Below are positions 26,525 to 35,038 of a stretch of DNA of 51,304 nucleotides, one piece after another. Under the pieces are notes generated by a model that was given only the letters and a program-made list of their open reading frames with translations, did no database searches and was not told where the DNA came from. This stretch comes from Aeromicrobium yanjiei (GTDB lineage Bacteria; Actinomycetota; Actinomycetes; Propionibacteriales; Nocardioidaceae), in contig NZ_CP045736.1 of NCBI RefSeq assembly GCF_009649075.1, positions 1 to 51,304 on the forward strand. Reading direction: 5' to 3'. Made by a program: the position numbers and the translations under genes. How positions within the stretch are numbered: position 1 is the first letter of the stretch; the number at the start of each line of letters is the position of its first letter.

Positions 26525-28212
26525 GACTGGGCGTCCTTGACGGCGCCCGCGTGGGGGCCGGCCATCCACGGGGTGGTGCGGATCAGTGCGGCGCGGGTGC
26601 CGGAGGCCAGGACGAGGGCGCGGCCGCGGGGCATCGCCCGCAGATCCGCGACGTCCAAGATGTCGTCGGACTGCTCCTGGCGGCTGACGGTGCGGCCGTT
26701 CTTGCCGTGGCTGACCGAGGGGCGATCGTGCGTGTATTTGCCGATCGCCTGCACGAGCTCACCGAGGTACTTGATGTCGTCGACACCGCCGGCGTACACG
26801 TTGATGTTGGCCGTCGACTTGAGCTTTTCGAAGCCGTCGACGCCCCACACCGACCGTGCTTGAGCCGGGGATTGCAGGTAGGTGGAGATAAGGATGCCGC
26901 GCGAGCCGTAGTGGGAGTACAGGTTGGGCAGCTCTTTCCACCGGCACACGTTCGCGGCCTCATCCAGGACCACGAGCATGGGCACGGGCAGTCGGCCGTT
27001 GCGCTGGGTCTTGGCCAGGTCCTCGGCCGCCTCGCAGACTGCGGCCGCCAGAGCGGCGACCAGTCCCCCAGCTGAGCCCTGTCCTTCCTTGGACAGCGAG
27101 TAGAGCGTGTCGCTCGAGCGCACGAAGGCGTGTGGGTCGAACTCGCGGCGTGGTCCACGTCCGGGCGGCGTCACCCAGGCCATCGCTTGACGGTTGAGCA
27201 TGAAGGAGGCCATCTGCTCGGCGCTGCCGTAGATGCCGCTGCGCTCTTCCGGAGCGGCGGACATCGCGCCCTGCACGGCGGCGGCGATCAGGTCGTAGCC
27301 GTTGTGCTCGAGCACGGTTGCTGCGGTGTCGTCGGTGGGGCTGGTCAACCACCGGTAGACCTGCGGAAGGTCCTGACCAGACACGGCGGCCGCCAGCAGG
27401 AGGTTCGCCAGGAGATCTCGACCCTTGGGGCCGAAGTAGCCGTCGATCTTCGCGTCCGGGTCGTGTGAGGCGGCCTCGAAAATGTCGGCCAAGGAGCGTG
27501 CCTTGACCTCATCGGTGACGTACGACAGCGGATTCCACCACCAGGTCAACGGCTCGCCGACGAGACCTTGGGGGTCGAAGACCCAGGTGGTCCCGATGGT
27601 GTCGCGGTAGGCGCGGGTGGTCCGTACGACGTCATCTTTGTTCGACGTCGTCAGCACGGCGCCGGGGGCACCGAGGATCTCGGGGATGACGAAGCTGGTG
27701 GTCTTGCCGATGCGGGCGCCGGCGATGACGAGCATGACGTCTTCCCAGGACCGGTAGAGCGTGCGCTTGCCCTTGATGGTCTGTCCCACCGGGACCCCAG
27801 GGCCAGCTGTGACGCCGAGTCGTTTGGCGATCTTGCCGGCTTCAGACTCACCAAGCGGGCCGAGGCGGCTGCCCCGGGCCAGATGTTGATCGGACTTGTC
27901 GATCAGTTGGCGGCCCCCGGTCCCGCGCAGCAAGAGCCACAGCACCAGGACGATCAGGATCAGGACGGCCGCCGCGGCCGTTGCCGCGAGCTCGGTTGCC
28001 GTCGACGTCCACTGCACGGTTCCGTCGAACAGTCCGATCACGAGCTTGGCCGGGTTGGACGGCGGCGCGGGCTTGTCATCCAGGTGTGCCGCGCCGTGCA
28101 GCACAGCCCAGAGGACTCCTGCGGCGGCAAGGATCGTGAGCGCGGCAGCTAGCCCGAAGGCGGGGCCCAGGTCGACACCGGAGGTGCCGGTTCTGCGGGC
28201 TGTGGAGGACAT
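26521..28212 (-). CDS. VirD4/TraG-type coupling ATPase
   Basis: 563 residues. Two N-terminal membrane segments (about 18-40 and 77-96) are followed by a cytoplasmic ATPase: Walker A AGARIGKTTSF (about 164-174) and Walker B LVVLDEAANVC, then a sensor-like ISTYLQSPAQ. This is the layout of the type IV coupling protein that hands the relaxosome to the channel. It starts one base after the VirB4-like stop. Its ATPase domain and position support a direct role in DNA export. Confidence 0.85.
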   Translation of the reverse strand: MSSTARRTGTSGVDLGPAFGLAAALTILAAAGVLWAVLHGAAHLDDKPAPPSNPAKLVIGLFDGTVQWTSTATELAATAAAAVLILIVLVLWLLLRGTGGRQLIDKSDQHLARGSRLGPLGESEAGKIAKRLGVTAGPGVPVGQTIKGKRTLYRSWEDVMLVIAGARIGKTTSFVIPEILGAPGAVLTTSNKDDVVRTTRAYRDTIGTTWVFDPQGLVGEPLTWWWNPLSYVTDEVKARSLADIFEAASHDPDAKIDGYFGPKGRDLLANLLLAAAVSGQDLPQVYRWLTSPTDDTAATVLEHNGYDLIAAAVQGAMSAAPEERSGIYGSAEQMASFMLNRQAMAWVTPPGRGPRREFDPHAFVRSSDTLYSLSKEGQGSAGGLVAALAAAVCEAAEDLAKTQRNGRLPVPMLVVLDEAANVCRWKELPNLYSHYGSRGILISTYLQSPAQARSVWGVDGFEKLKSTANINVYAGGVDDIKYLGELVQAIGKYTHDRPSVSHGKNGRTVSRQEQSDDILDVADLRAMPRGRALVLASGTRAALIRTTPWMAGPHAGAVKDAQS

Positions 28213-28213
28213 G

Positions 28214-29797
28214 TCAGATGGCCTGGCTTCCTAGGAGGCTGTTGCCGTCGGTGGGTTCGATGGCGTCGTGCCAGCGTTTGTTGGTGTCGTTGACGGCCCG
28301 CTCGACGTCGGTCAGGGCGACTTGGAACGGGATGCCGGGACGTCCACCGACTTTGACCAGGAACTTGCCCCGTCCGGGTGGTTCGGCTTCTCGGCCGGAC
28401 TGGGGGTCCCATGACGGTGGGGCTGACCAGCCGACCAGCATTTGCTCTTCGGCGCGGGACATCATCACGGCCTCGTTGAGCCGTGGCATCTCGGACTGCG
28501 GGAGGCCCCCGCATAGCACCATGCCGGCGCGCTCGACGAAGCCGCGGGCTTTCATTCGGTCGTGCTCGTCGGGCAGCGACATTAGGTCGGCCATGGTGTG
28601 GGAGATCATCGCCATGCCGACGCCGCGTTGGCGGTTGAGCCGGGTGAGGGCGTCGACGCGGTCGACCATGCCCCTTCCGGCGCGGATCGCGCGCCACAGC
28701 TCGTCCAGGACGACGAAGTAGTTCCGTTGCGGCTCCAGTCCGGCATCGGCCAGTGCGTGGGCGACGTTGATGGCGCCGAAGCCGTAGGACCAGCACGCCA
28801 GCATGACGGCGGCCTGCAGGTCCGATTCGGAGTCGTCGATCGAGGAGATGTCGAACACGACGGGCCGGTCACGTTTCATCGGGACGGTGGTCTGTTGGGA
28901 GAAGATGTTCCCGAACCGCCCACCCGACGTCAGACCCATCAGGGTCGCCTCCAGGCCCTCGGTGATGTCGCGGTAACGGTTGATGTCGCCCCGGTCCAGG
29001 GCCACGTGACGCAGGTCCTCGGGGGCGTCCTGGATGACCTTGAGCAGATCCGCCAGCACCGGAATGCCATCGTGCCGCTCGTCCAGGATCTTCAGCGCCC
29101 GGTCGATGATCGTCTCTTCACGATCGGTGGGGGGTTCTGCTCGCAAAATGGTGATGAGGGCACCGACCATCGTGAGGCGGCGGCCGTGCGCGTCGGCAAG
29201 AACCTGCTGGCGGTGGGCGCCGGTGAGCCGTTCAGCTGCCTCATACGCTTCGCCCGGGTCGAGGACATTGATCGCGCCGCGTCCACGCCCAAGGTCGATG
29301 ACCTGTCCGTCCATCTCTCGGATCAGGTCAACGTAGTCCGGTTTCAGGTCACCGAAGACCATCGGGTTCACCCCGAAACCTGACAGGCCCAGCGCCATCC
29401 GCCGCACCAGGCTGCTCTTGCCCAGGCCGGGCAGCCCGAGCACGAACGCGGACGGGTTGGAGATGAGGTTGGCGCGCTGGAACCAGCTGATCGGGTCGCA
29501 GCACAGGGTGCCGCCGGTCAGCATGTTGCGGCCAAGCGGGACACCGACCATCGGTGACCCGGAGCCGGCGGCGTAGGGCCACAGGCCGCACACCTGCACG
29601 GTTGTGCCGCGCCACTCCGTGGGTGCCTGCAGGTAGGACACTCCCCCGGCAGCTCTGCCGGCCCAGCCACGCGAACCCGGGCGGGTGGGGTTCTTCGCCA
29701 GGTCTCTCGCGGCCTTGGCGTCCGCACCCTTCTGCGCTTCGCTCAGGTCTTCGGCCGCCGTCGCGGTGGTGTCGCGGCGCCGCCGTCTCCGGATCAC
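28214..29797 (-). CDS. VirB4-like T4SS ATPase
   Basis: 527 residues from GTG 29797, inside the stop of the SCO6880-like gene (ATGTGA). An upstream in-frame start at 29863 would overlap it more and is not needed. Arg-rich N-terminus (MIRRRRRRD), Walker A GLPGLGKSSLV (about 121-131), Walker B region VVLDELWRAIRAG and a C-terminal helical part with MISHTMADL. It powers assembly of the transfer channel. Shorter than Gram-negative VirB4, because the N-terminal half is carried by the SCO6880-like gene. Confidence 0.83.
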   Translation of the reverse strand: MIRRRRRRDTTATAAEDLSEAQKGADAKAARDLAKNPTRPGSRGWAGRAAGGVSYLQAPTEWRGTTVQVCGLWPYAAGSGSPMVGVPLGRNMLTGGTLCCDPISWFQRANLISNPSAFVLGLPGLGKSSLVRRMALGLSGFGVNPMVFGDLKPDYVDLIREMDGQVIDLGRGRGAINVLDPGEAYEAAERLTGAHRQQVLADAHGRRLTMVGALITILRAEPPTDREETIIDRALKILDERHDGIPVLADLLKVIQDAPEDLRHVALDRGDINRYRDITEGLEATLMGLTSGGRFGNIFSQQTTVPMKRDRPVVFDISSIDDSESDLQAAVMLACWSYGFGAINVAHALADAGLEPQRNYFVVLDELWRAIRAGRGMVDRVDALTRLNRQRGVGMAMISHTMADLMSLPDEHDRMKARGFVERAGMVLCGGLPQSEMPRLNEAVMMSRAEEQMLVGWSAPPSWDPQSGREAEPPGRGKFLVKVGGRPGIPFQVALTDVERAVNDTNKRWHDAIEPTDGNSLLGSQAI

Positions 29798-31299
29798 ATC
29801 GCGTCCCGGATCTCGACGGGAATCCGCAGATGCGATTGCAGCACAAGGCCCAGCGGTAGGCATGCTGCGAATGCGGTGTCTTGGGACCCGTAGACGGGTC
29901 GGATCACGAGCCTTGCGGTGGCGGCGAGGTTGTCGATCGCCGCCCGGGCATCGGGCATCCGGTCGGAGTCGGTGACGGTGGCGGTGATGAGGATGCCGAA
30001 GTCGACCAGCCCGGCGCCCTTGGCCTCTTCGGCCGCGGTCGATGCCGCCGACCTGGCTGACGTGACAGCTCGAGCAGAGGGCCGGTTGGACGAGCCGATG
30101 CGGAAGTCTGCGTTGCGTTTGTCGGTTTCGACGGTTCGGGCAGCCTTAGCCGAGTCCAACGGCCGGTAGATGATGGTGACTCGCTTGCGGTCGACCTCGC
30201 CGTGCGGGGACAACAGCCGGGTCAGCACCGAGGAGAACACCTCACCTCTGGGCGCGGATGTCATCTCCCAGGTGCGCGAGAACGCGCCATCGTGGCGGTA
30301 GTAGTCCCAGCCCGTCTCCGTAGCCGTGGGTCCGACGTCCGTCCACGACAGGTTCGGGGCGTGACCGCCGGCGTGGACGTCGTCGATGAGGGCGGCCGCG
30401 GCCGGGTCGTACGCGACGCGGACGATCTCGCACAGTGTCTGCGCGTCGACCGGCCTGGCCGGTCCCGCACCCGTGGCTGCGAGAGTCTGCGTCAGGCCCG
30501 GCAGACGTGCTGCGAGATCGCGGGCCACGTCGTCAGCGTTGCGTTTCTTGCCCGCGTAGGTGCGGCCGTTGAACGTCAGCGACACCCATGCCCGGACCTG
30601 TGCTGAGCCAACCGGATAGTTGTCCATCACTTGGCCCAGCATCGTCTTGGCCAGCTCGGGTGCGTTCGGGTCGATCCGCCCCGTGACCTCGCGGCGCAGG
30701 CGTGCGCCGGTGTCTGGCGCGGTCTCCACAGTCACCGCGGCCGCCACCACACCAAGTTCGTGGCCGAGCGCTGCGAGCCAGTCGCCCCACGCGGCCACCC
30801 AGGAGTCGATCTGGTGCTGGTCCACCAAAGAAGCGCCATCGGGCTCACACCCGATGACCACCGAGAAGTGGCCGACCGACGGTGTCTCCAGCACAGCAAA
30901 AGGACGGTTGTAGGAGTCGTGGTGCTCGGTGAGCTTGGTCTGCGCGAGCAGCCCGGGCAGCTGGAACGTTCCCCAGCCGGTCCGGCCCAGGACACCGGAA
31001 CGGTAAACGTGCTGGCGGCGGCTCTTGGTGCGTCGCCAACCGATCCGGTTGGCGAGGCGCTGCAGGCCCGAGCGGCCGTGGGAGTCCTTGACGATCATCA
31101 GGGACAGCACGATCACCACCAGGATCGTCCAAACAGCGGCGACCATCAGCTGGTGCAACGTCATCAGCACGATCAGGCCGAGGATGCCAGCGAACACCAC
31201 ACCGGTCCCGATCGTGCCCAAAGGGCCGATACCGGGTGACTCGGGGCGTCGAAAGTTGCCGTACGTCCGAACCTTCGCGGCCTCGTTACTTGCTTCCAT
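29794..31299 (-). CDS. SCO6880-family T4SS membrane protein
   Basis: 501 residues. Two transmembrane helices near the N-terminus (about 28-48 and 51-70, MVAAVWTILVVIVLSLMIV) are followed by a soluble domain that starts KSRRQHVYRSG and resembles the VirB4 N-terminal fold and PrgI-type proteins of actinobacterial conjugation systems. It couples into the VirB4-like ATPase (four-base overlap) and starts within the end of the VirB6-like gene. Likely forms part of the inner channel. Confidence 0.8.
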   Translation of the reverse strand: MEASNEAAKVRTYGNFRRPESPGIGPLGTIGTGVVFAGILGLIVLMTLHQLMVAAVWTILVVIVLSLMIVKDSHGRSGLQRLANRIGWRRTKSRRQHVYRSGVLGRTGWGTFQLPGLLAQTKLTEHHDSYNRPFAVLETPSVGHFSVVIGCEPDGASLVDQHQIDSWVAAWGDWLAALGHELGVVAAAVTVETAPDTGARLRREVTGRIDPNAPELAKTMLGQVMDNYPVGSAQVRAWVSLTFNGRTYAGKKRNADDVARDLAARLPGLTQTLAATGAGPARPVDAQTLCEIVRVAYDPAAAALIDDVHAGGHAPNLSWTDVGPTATETGWDYYRHDGAFSRTWEMTSAPRGEVFSSVLTRLLSPHGEVDRKRVTIIYRPLDSAKAARTVETDKRNADFRIGSSNRPSARAVTSARSAASTAAEEAKGAGLVDFGILITATVTDSDRMPDARAAIDNLAATARLVIRPVYGSQDTAFAACLPLGLVLQSHLRIPVEIRDAM

Positions 31300-32515
31300 C
31301 CGGTCCCCCGTCTCCGACAGCCTCGCTGGCCGCCTCCTTGCCCTTGGTCATGACTTGGCCTGCGGCAGCGACTCCGGCGCCAACGGGGCCGGCTGCTGCA
31401 CTGGAGCCGCTGGCAGCGGCACCGCCACCAGACGCCACGCCCGATCCACCTGATCTGGGCGCACCGCCGCCGCCACCGGCGCTCATCGCCGGCACGCTGC
31501 CACCAAGGGCAGCACCAGAGGGCCCGGAGGACCCGCGGCTACCCGGCGTGCCCATCGAGGCCGGTGACTGCGAAGGCTGCGAGATCGCGCCCGTGGGTCC
31601 GCCGCCCGTTGCGTGGCTGGCCACGGCGCCGGCGGCCATCACACCAGCGCCACCACCACCGCCGCCGCCCGACAGGCCACCGACCAGCGGCACGCACAGC
31701 TTCATCAGCGCCGGCAGCGCCGCGACCGCCAAGACCATCATCGTCATGCCGGTCAGGGCGCCCATGAGGTCCTTGGAGTCACCAAACAGCTCGAACGCGG
31801 CCGCATACACGAGCGCGGCCGCGGGCTTGTAGAGCGCGAACGCGATCATCCAGCCGACCGTCTTTTGGAACCACTGCTTGCCGGACTCGGTGTTCGTCGC
31901 AGCCGCAGACAGCGGCAGAATCCCGGCCAGGAGCACGAGCATCCCCGACCGGGCGATCATCAACACGATCTGAGCGATAGACGCGAGAATCAAGATGAGG
32001 CCGACCAGGATCACCAGCATTGCGCCCAGCGGGCCGCCGGTGGTCGTGACTGCGGCGAGCATTCCGGTCATCTTCTTGTTGAAGTCGGCGCCCCCGGCGC
32101 CGCCGATCAGCCAGGTTGAGAACTCGTCGCCCGCCACAACGACCAGACGCAGCACAGCCAGCCCGCCACCGGTGACCAGCACCAAGGTGATGAGGGACTG
32201 CCCAAGGTCGCGCAGCGGTTGAGCCCTGGCCTCCCACGCCATGCGCGCACCGGCGATGATCACGCTCAACACCGCGGCGAAGCCAACGAACCAGAACAAG
32301 TTGTCCTGCAGCTTCGTGGCCGTCTCACCCGAGCCCAGACCGACAGTCGGAACCTTCGTCCAGATCGTCGCCACCGACTTCACCGACTCGCCCACAGCCT
32401 CCGAAACCGCCTCAGCGAACTTGTCGATCGCACTCCCCGCCACCGAAGACGCCGCGCCACCGGCGACGTCGCCGACCTTGTCCTTCACGACGTCGATGGG
32501 GTTGGGGATGGCCAT
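31286..32515 (-). CDS. VirB6/TrbL-like polytopic channel protein
   Basis: 409 residues with six or more hydrophobic segments (for example FWFVGFAAVLSVIIAGA, LITLVLVTGGGLAVLRLVVV, LVILVGLILILASIAQIVLM, MLVLLAGILPLSAAA, MTMMVLAVAALPALMKL) and a long Gly/Ser/Ala-rich C-terminal tail. This matches VirB6/TrbL-type proteins. ATG 32515 shares a base with the upstream stop; the longer frame from 32596 lies inside that gene. Confidence 0.8.
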   Translation of the reverse strand: MAIPNPIDVVKDKVGDVAGGAASSVAGSAIDKFAEAVSEAVGESVKSVATIWTKVPTVGLGSGETATKLQDNLFWFVGFAAVLSVIIAGARMAWEARAQPLRDLGQSLITLVLVTGGGLAVLRLVVVAGDEFSTWLIGGAGGADFNKKMTGMLAAVTTTGGPLGAMLVILVGLILILASIAQIVLMIARSGMLVLLAGILPLSAAATNTESGKQWFQKTVGWMIAFALYKPAAALVYAAAFELFGDSKDLMGALTGMTMMVLAVAALPALMKLCVPLVGGLSGGGGGGGAGVMAAGAVASHATGGGPTGAISQPSQSPASMGTPGSRGSSGPSGAALGGSVPAMSAGGGGGAPRSGGSGVASGGGAAASGSSAAAGPVGAGVAAAGQVMTKGKEAASEAVGDGGPDGSK

Positions 32516-33237
32516 CACGACACCCCGCTCCACGGCACGAAGCCGCTGAGAGACGTAACCGCATTTCCCTGGATGCCGGCGCTCGAAAGCTCCCACTTCC
32601 AGTCACCTTCCTGCCACACCATCGTCATCACAATTTGCAGGAGTCCTCCCGAGTCGGGGCCGTCGGTGAGGCGAGCGATCACGCTCACTGTTGAGCGATC
32701 CGGCGAGTAGTCCTCGATACGAAATCCTGCGATCTGCGCCGGAATCTTGGTGGTAGCACCGCCGTCGTCGCTTGCGAGGAAGGCGTCCAGGGCAGGGCCA
32801 GGAACCATTCGTGATCGCACAAGGGCCTCGCTCGCGAATCGCGGCTCGTTCAGGAGGACGGTCAGCCAGGTCGCGGCGAACAGCGCCCCCTCTGGTGAGC
32901 GCGCGAAGCAACGAGGGATGTCGTCTTCCACCTGCGCGGGCCCCGTCGATTCGTTTTGCGGGACTGCCGAAGTCCCCAAGATCTTCCATTCGGCGTCCGG
33001 AGCGTCCGTCAGGGCCGTGTCCTGGCTGTCCGGCAGCCCGCACGCGGACGAAGAACGCTGGTCGCCGGCGGAGCCCGCTGGCGTGGCGCTCGGGGCGGGT
33101 CCCGCATTGGGGCCCTCTTCGTCTCCGCCGCCAGTGAGACGGAAGGTCACCAGGACGATGCCGGCGATGACGATGAGGCCGATGAGTGCGGCCGACGCGA
33201 TGAGGCGACGGTCGCGGGGTTCGTTTGTGTCGCTCAT
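32515..33237 (-). CDS. single-pass membrane protein of the T4SS operon
   Basis: 240 residues from ATG 33237. A cytoplasmic tail (MSDTNEPRDRR), one transmembrane helix (about 12-32, LIASAALIGLIVIAGIVLV), a Gly/Pro/Ser linker with one CGLPDSQ segment, then a soluble domain resembling the outward-facing parts of TcpC/VirB8-like proteins in Gram-positive systems. Role inferred from topology and position. Confidence 0.65.
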   Translation of the reverse strand: MSDTNEPRDRRLIASAALIGLIVIAGIVLVTFRLTGGGDEEGPNAGPAPSATPAGSAGDQRSSSACGLPDSQDTALTDAPDAEWKILGTSAVPQNESTGPAQVEDDIPRCFARSPEGALFAATWLTVLLNEPRFASEALVRSRMVPGPALDAFLASDDGGATTKIPAQIAGFRIEDYSPDRSTVSVIARLTDGPDSGGLLQIVMTMVWQEGDWKWELSSAGIQGNAVTSLSGFVPWSGVS

Positions 33238-33247
33238 CGCTGCCGCC

Positions 33248-33538
33248 TTAGAGCAGTGCGCCGACGAGGGCGGACGCGGCACCGATGACGATGCAGCCGC
33301 CGAGGGCCCAGCCGAGGCGGGAGACGTGTTCGCCGCCTGAGCCGCGCTGGATTGACACGGCCATCATTCCGCCGGCGATCAGGACACCGAGCACGCACAT
33401 TGCGGAGGCGATGTAGAAGACCCAGCGAAGGATGGTGACCAGGCCGTCGGAGCCGGGTGGGGCTTCGCCGCTGCCGGGGTCGGGCACGGCGAGGGGCAGT
33501 GTGGACAACAGGTCCGGGAGGGTCGCGAGGATCTGCAT
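33248..33538 (-). CDS. TrbC/VirB2-like small membrane protein
   Basis: 96 residues, start ATG 33538 with AGGAG upstream. Two hydrophobic helices (about 38-60, WVFYIASAMCVLGVLIAGGM, and 75-95) with a short charged loop, the usual pattern of pilin-like TrbC/VirB2 proteins at the head of such operons. Whether it is assembled into a pilus in a Gram-positive host is not known. Confidence 0.65.
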   Translation of the reverse strand: MQILATLPDLLSTLPLAVPDPGSGEAPPGSDGLVTILRWVFYIASAMCVLGVLIAGGMMAVSIQRGSGGEHVSRLGWALGGCIVIGAASALVGALL

Positions 33539-33546
33539 GGTGACTC

Positions 33547-34119
33547 CTAGTGGGTGGTGGCGATGACGGTGTCGAGCTCGTTGAGGACCTTGCGGACCTG
33601 ACGTGGTGGGTTCGTGGGGTCGACGTCGAGCCGGTAGGCGTCGACCCAGGGGATCTGCCACATATGTGGCACTCCCCCGCGCAGGATCTCGGCGCGATCG
33701 GCCAATGGCTTGGGGAGCTTTCCCGGCGCGTCAGCGATGAGGACCAGCCCGATGAGGCGCACGTGTGGGGTCTCGGCGGCGGCCCACGCCCGCATCGCCA
33801 GCTGGGCAGCTGCAAGTCCGGCCGCGTGGGTCCTCGCGACCAGAACGACGGGGGGCTGCGGACTGATCGACGGCCACCGGTGGTCGGTCGCGGTGCCCCC
33901 CAGCAGCTTGGCGAGCGTCGTCTCCCCGGAGCCGCCATGTGTGCCGACAACCCAGACCCGGGCCGGTGTGGACGTCGACCACACCGGCAGCTGCTCGGAC
34001 GCCTCCGGCGGCGTAATGGCGGGCTGAGGGGCGCTCGCACCCGTCGGCACGATCAGCTGGGCCGATTCCTCCGGTGAGTCCAGCGTTTCCGGAGGCGCCG
34101 GTAGCCACGGATTGCTCAT
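33547..34119 (-). CDS. DUF6668-type P-loop-like protein
   Basis: 190 residues, first gene of the T4SS operon, ATG 34119 behind GGGAGA. It has a ParA-like layout but a degenerate Walker A: GTHGGSGETTL, with Glu where the catalytic Lys should be. VVLVARTHAAGLAAAQLAM and LIGLVLIADAPGKLP follow. The family DUF6668 carries such changed P-loops, so it probably does not hydrolyse ATP and may act as a structural or regulatory factor. Confidence 0.7.
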   Translation of the reverse strand: MSNPWLPAPPETLDSPEESAQLIVPTGASAPQPAITPPEASEQLPVWSTSTPARVWVVGTHGGSGETTLAKLLGGTATDHRWPSISPQPPVVLVARTHAAGLAAAQLAMRAWAAAETPHVRLIGLVLIADAPGKLPKPLADRAEILRGGVPHMWQIPWVDAYRLDVDPTNPPRQVRKVLNELDTVIATTH

Positions 34120-34173
34120 AACAAGGTCTCCCATATGTCCGCCTGCTGTGTTTAACTGATTCCGCGGGCCGCA

Positions 34174-34189
34174 TAGTTCGAACGAACTA
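34174..34189. promoter_or_regulatory. operator candidate in the divergent T4SS promoter region
   Basis: Perfect inverted repeat TAGTTCG-AA-CGAACTA in the 200-bp gap between the minus-strand T4SS operon and the plus-strand genes. A CACGT-AATTC-ACGTG repeat follows at 34246-34260, with a TATAGG box between. The neighbouring excisionase-like HTH gene could encode the protein that reads it. Confidence 0.5.
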
Positions 34190-34314
34190 GTTCTTCTGGT
34201 CGGGACACTACTCCGATCTCGCTCTATAGGCTAGATTCAGATCAAACACGTAATTCACGTGCTTTCGCCTGATTCGCTATGACGACTCGCAGGGGGGTGT
34301 GTGAAGGTCGATGC

Positions 34315-34563
34315 GTGAAACACTCCCCCCTCGTGAGTCCGCGAGTACCTGAACCGACTGAGGGCGATCTACTGACGGTCGTCGAGGTTGCGAAGTTCAT
34401 GAGTGTCAGCGACAAGACCATTCGCAAATGGTGTGCAGAAGGACGAATCCCGCACGGCAGACTCGCAGGTACGATCCGTTTCGACCGCGAGCAACTACAA
34501 GCCTGGGTCGACGAAGGCTGGCACTCGAACTCCAACGCTGCTCCCAGAGAGCCCAAGGAGTAA
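34315..34563 (+). CDS. excisionase-family HTH protein
   Basis: 82 residues from GTG 34315, which has GAAGG upstream; an in-frame ATG at 34279 has no box. It contains a MerR-like helix-turn-helix (LLTVVEVAKFMSVSDKTIRK) ending in IRFDREQLQAWVDEGW. It is the first gene of the divergent operon and could control both operons from the palindromic region upstream. Confidence 0.7.
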   Translation: MKHSPLVSPRVPEPTEGDLLTVVEVAKFMSVSDKTIRKWCAEGRIPHGRLAGTIRFDREQLQAWVDEGWHSNSNAAPREPKE

Positions 34564-35038
34564 GCCCGCCGGCCTGAGAGGCCTTGCGGCTGTCGCTGCA
34601 GCGCTCATCGTTGTGAGCGGGTGCACCAGCGGCGACAGCGACAGCGACAACCCCAGGACCGGTGCCACACCGCCCCCTGCGTCACCGGTCGCGACCTGGG
34701 ACCAACAGAGCCACACCGCCGCCGAGCTGGCAGCGAACAAGCTGCTGATGACGTGGTCGCGGCCGACGATGGCTTATGAGCAGTGGTGGGCTGAGCTCAA
34801 ACCGTTGCTGAGCCCTGAGGGCCAGCAGAAGTACGCCTACACCGATCCGATCAACATCCCGAAGTTGAAGATCACCGGCGCCGGGGTGGAGTCCAACAAC
34901 GACAACCCGCACGTCGTCACGATCACCTTCCCCACCACCGGCGGGAAGTTCGGCGTCGACCTGTCAAGAACGTCCATCCCCGGGCGGTGGGTCGCGGAGA
35001 ACATCATCTTTCCCGGCGACTACTCACGGTTGCAGTGA
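34403..35038 (+). CDS. lipoprotein of the conjugation cluster
   Basis: A frame starting at GTG 34403 overlaps the HTH gene, but the real start is probably later, near the AGGAG box at about 34556-34560. A lipobox VVSGC follows a hydrophobic segment (LRGLAAVAAALIVVSGC), so the mature protein is anchored at the membrane. The rest (LTWSRPTMAYEQWWAELKPL-like, LSPEGQQKYAYTDP) is a small soluble domain similar to lipoproteins in Gram-positive T4SS clusters. It ends one base before the next start. Confidence 0.65.
   Translation: MSATRPFANGVQKDESRTADSQVRSVSTASNYKPGSTKAGTRTPTLLPESPRSKPAGLRGLAAVAAALIVVSGCTSGDSDSDNPRTGATPPPASPVATWDQQSHTAAELAANKLLMTWSRPTMAYEQWWAELKPLLSPEGQQKYAYTDPINIPKLKITGAGVESNNDNPHVVTITFPTTGGKFGVDLSRTSIPGRWVAENIIFPGDYSRLQ

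Noticed and set aside
28598..29383. 261-codon plus-strand frame opposite the VirB4-like gene
   Set aside because: Asp/Gly/Val-rich antisense shadow of a gene with Walker motifs.
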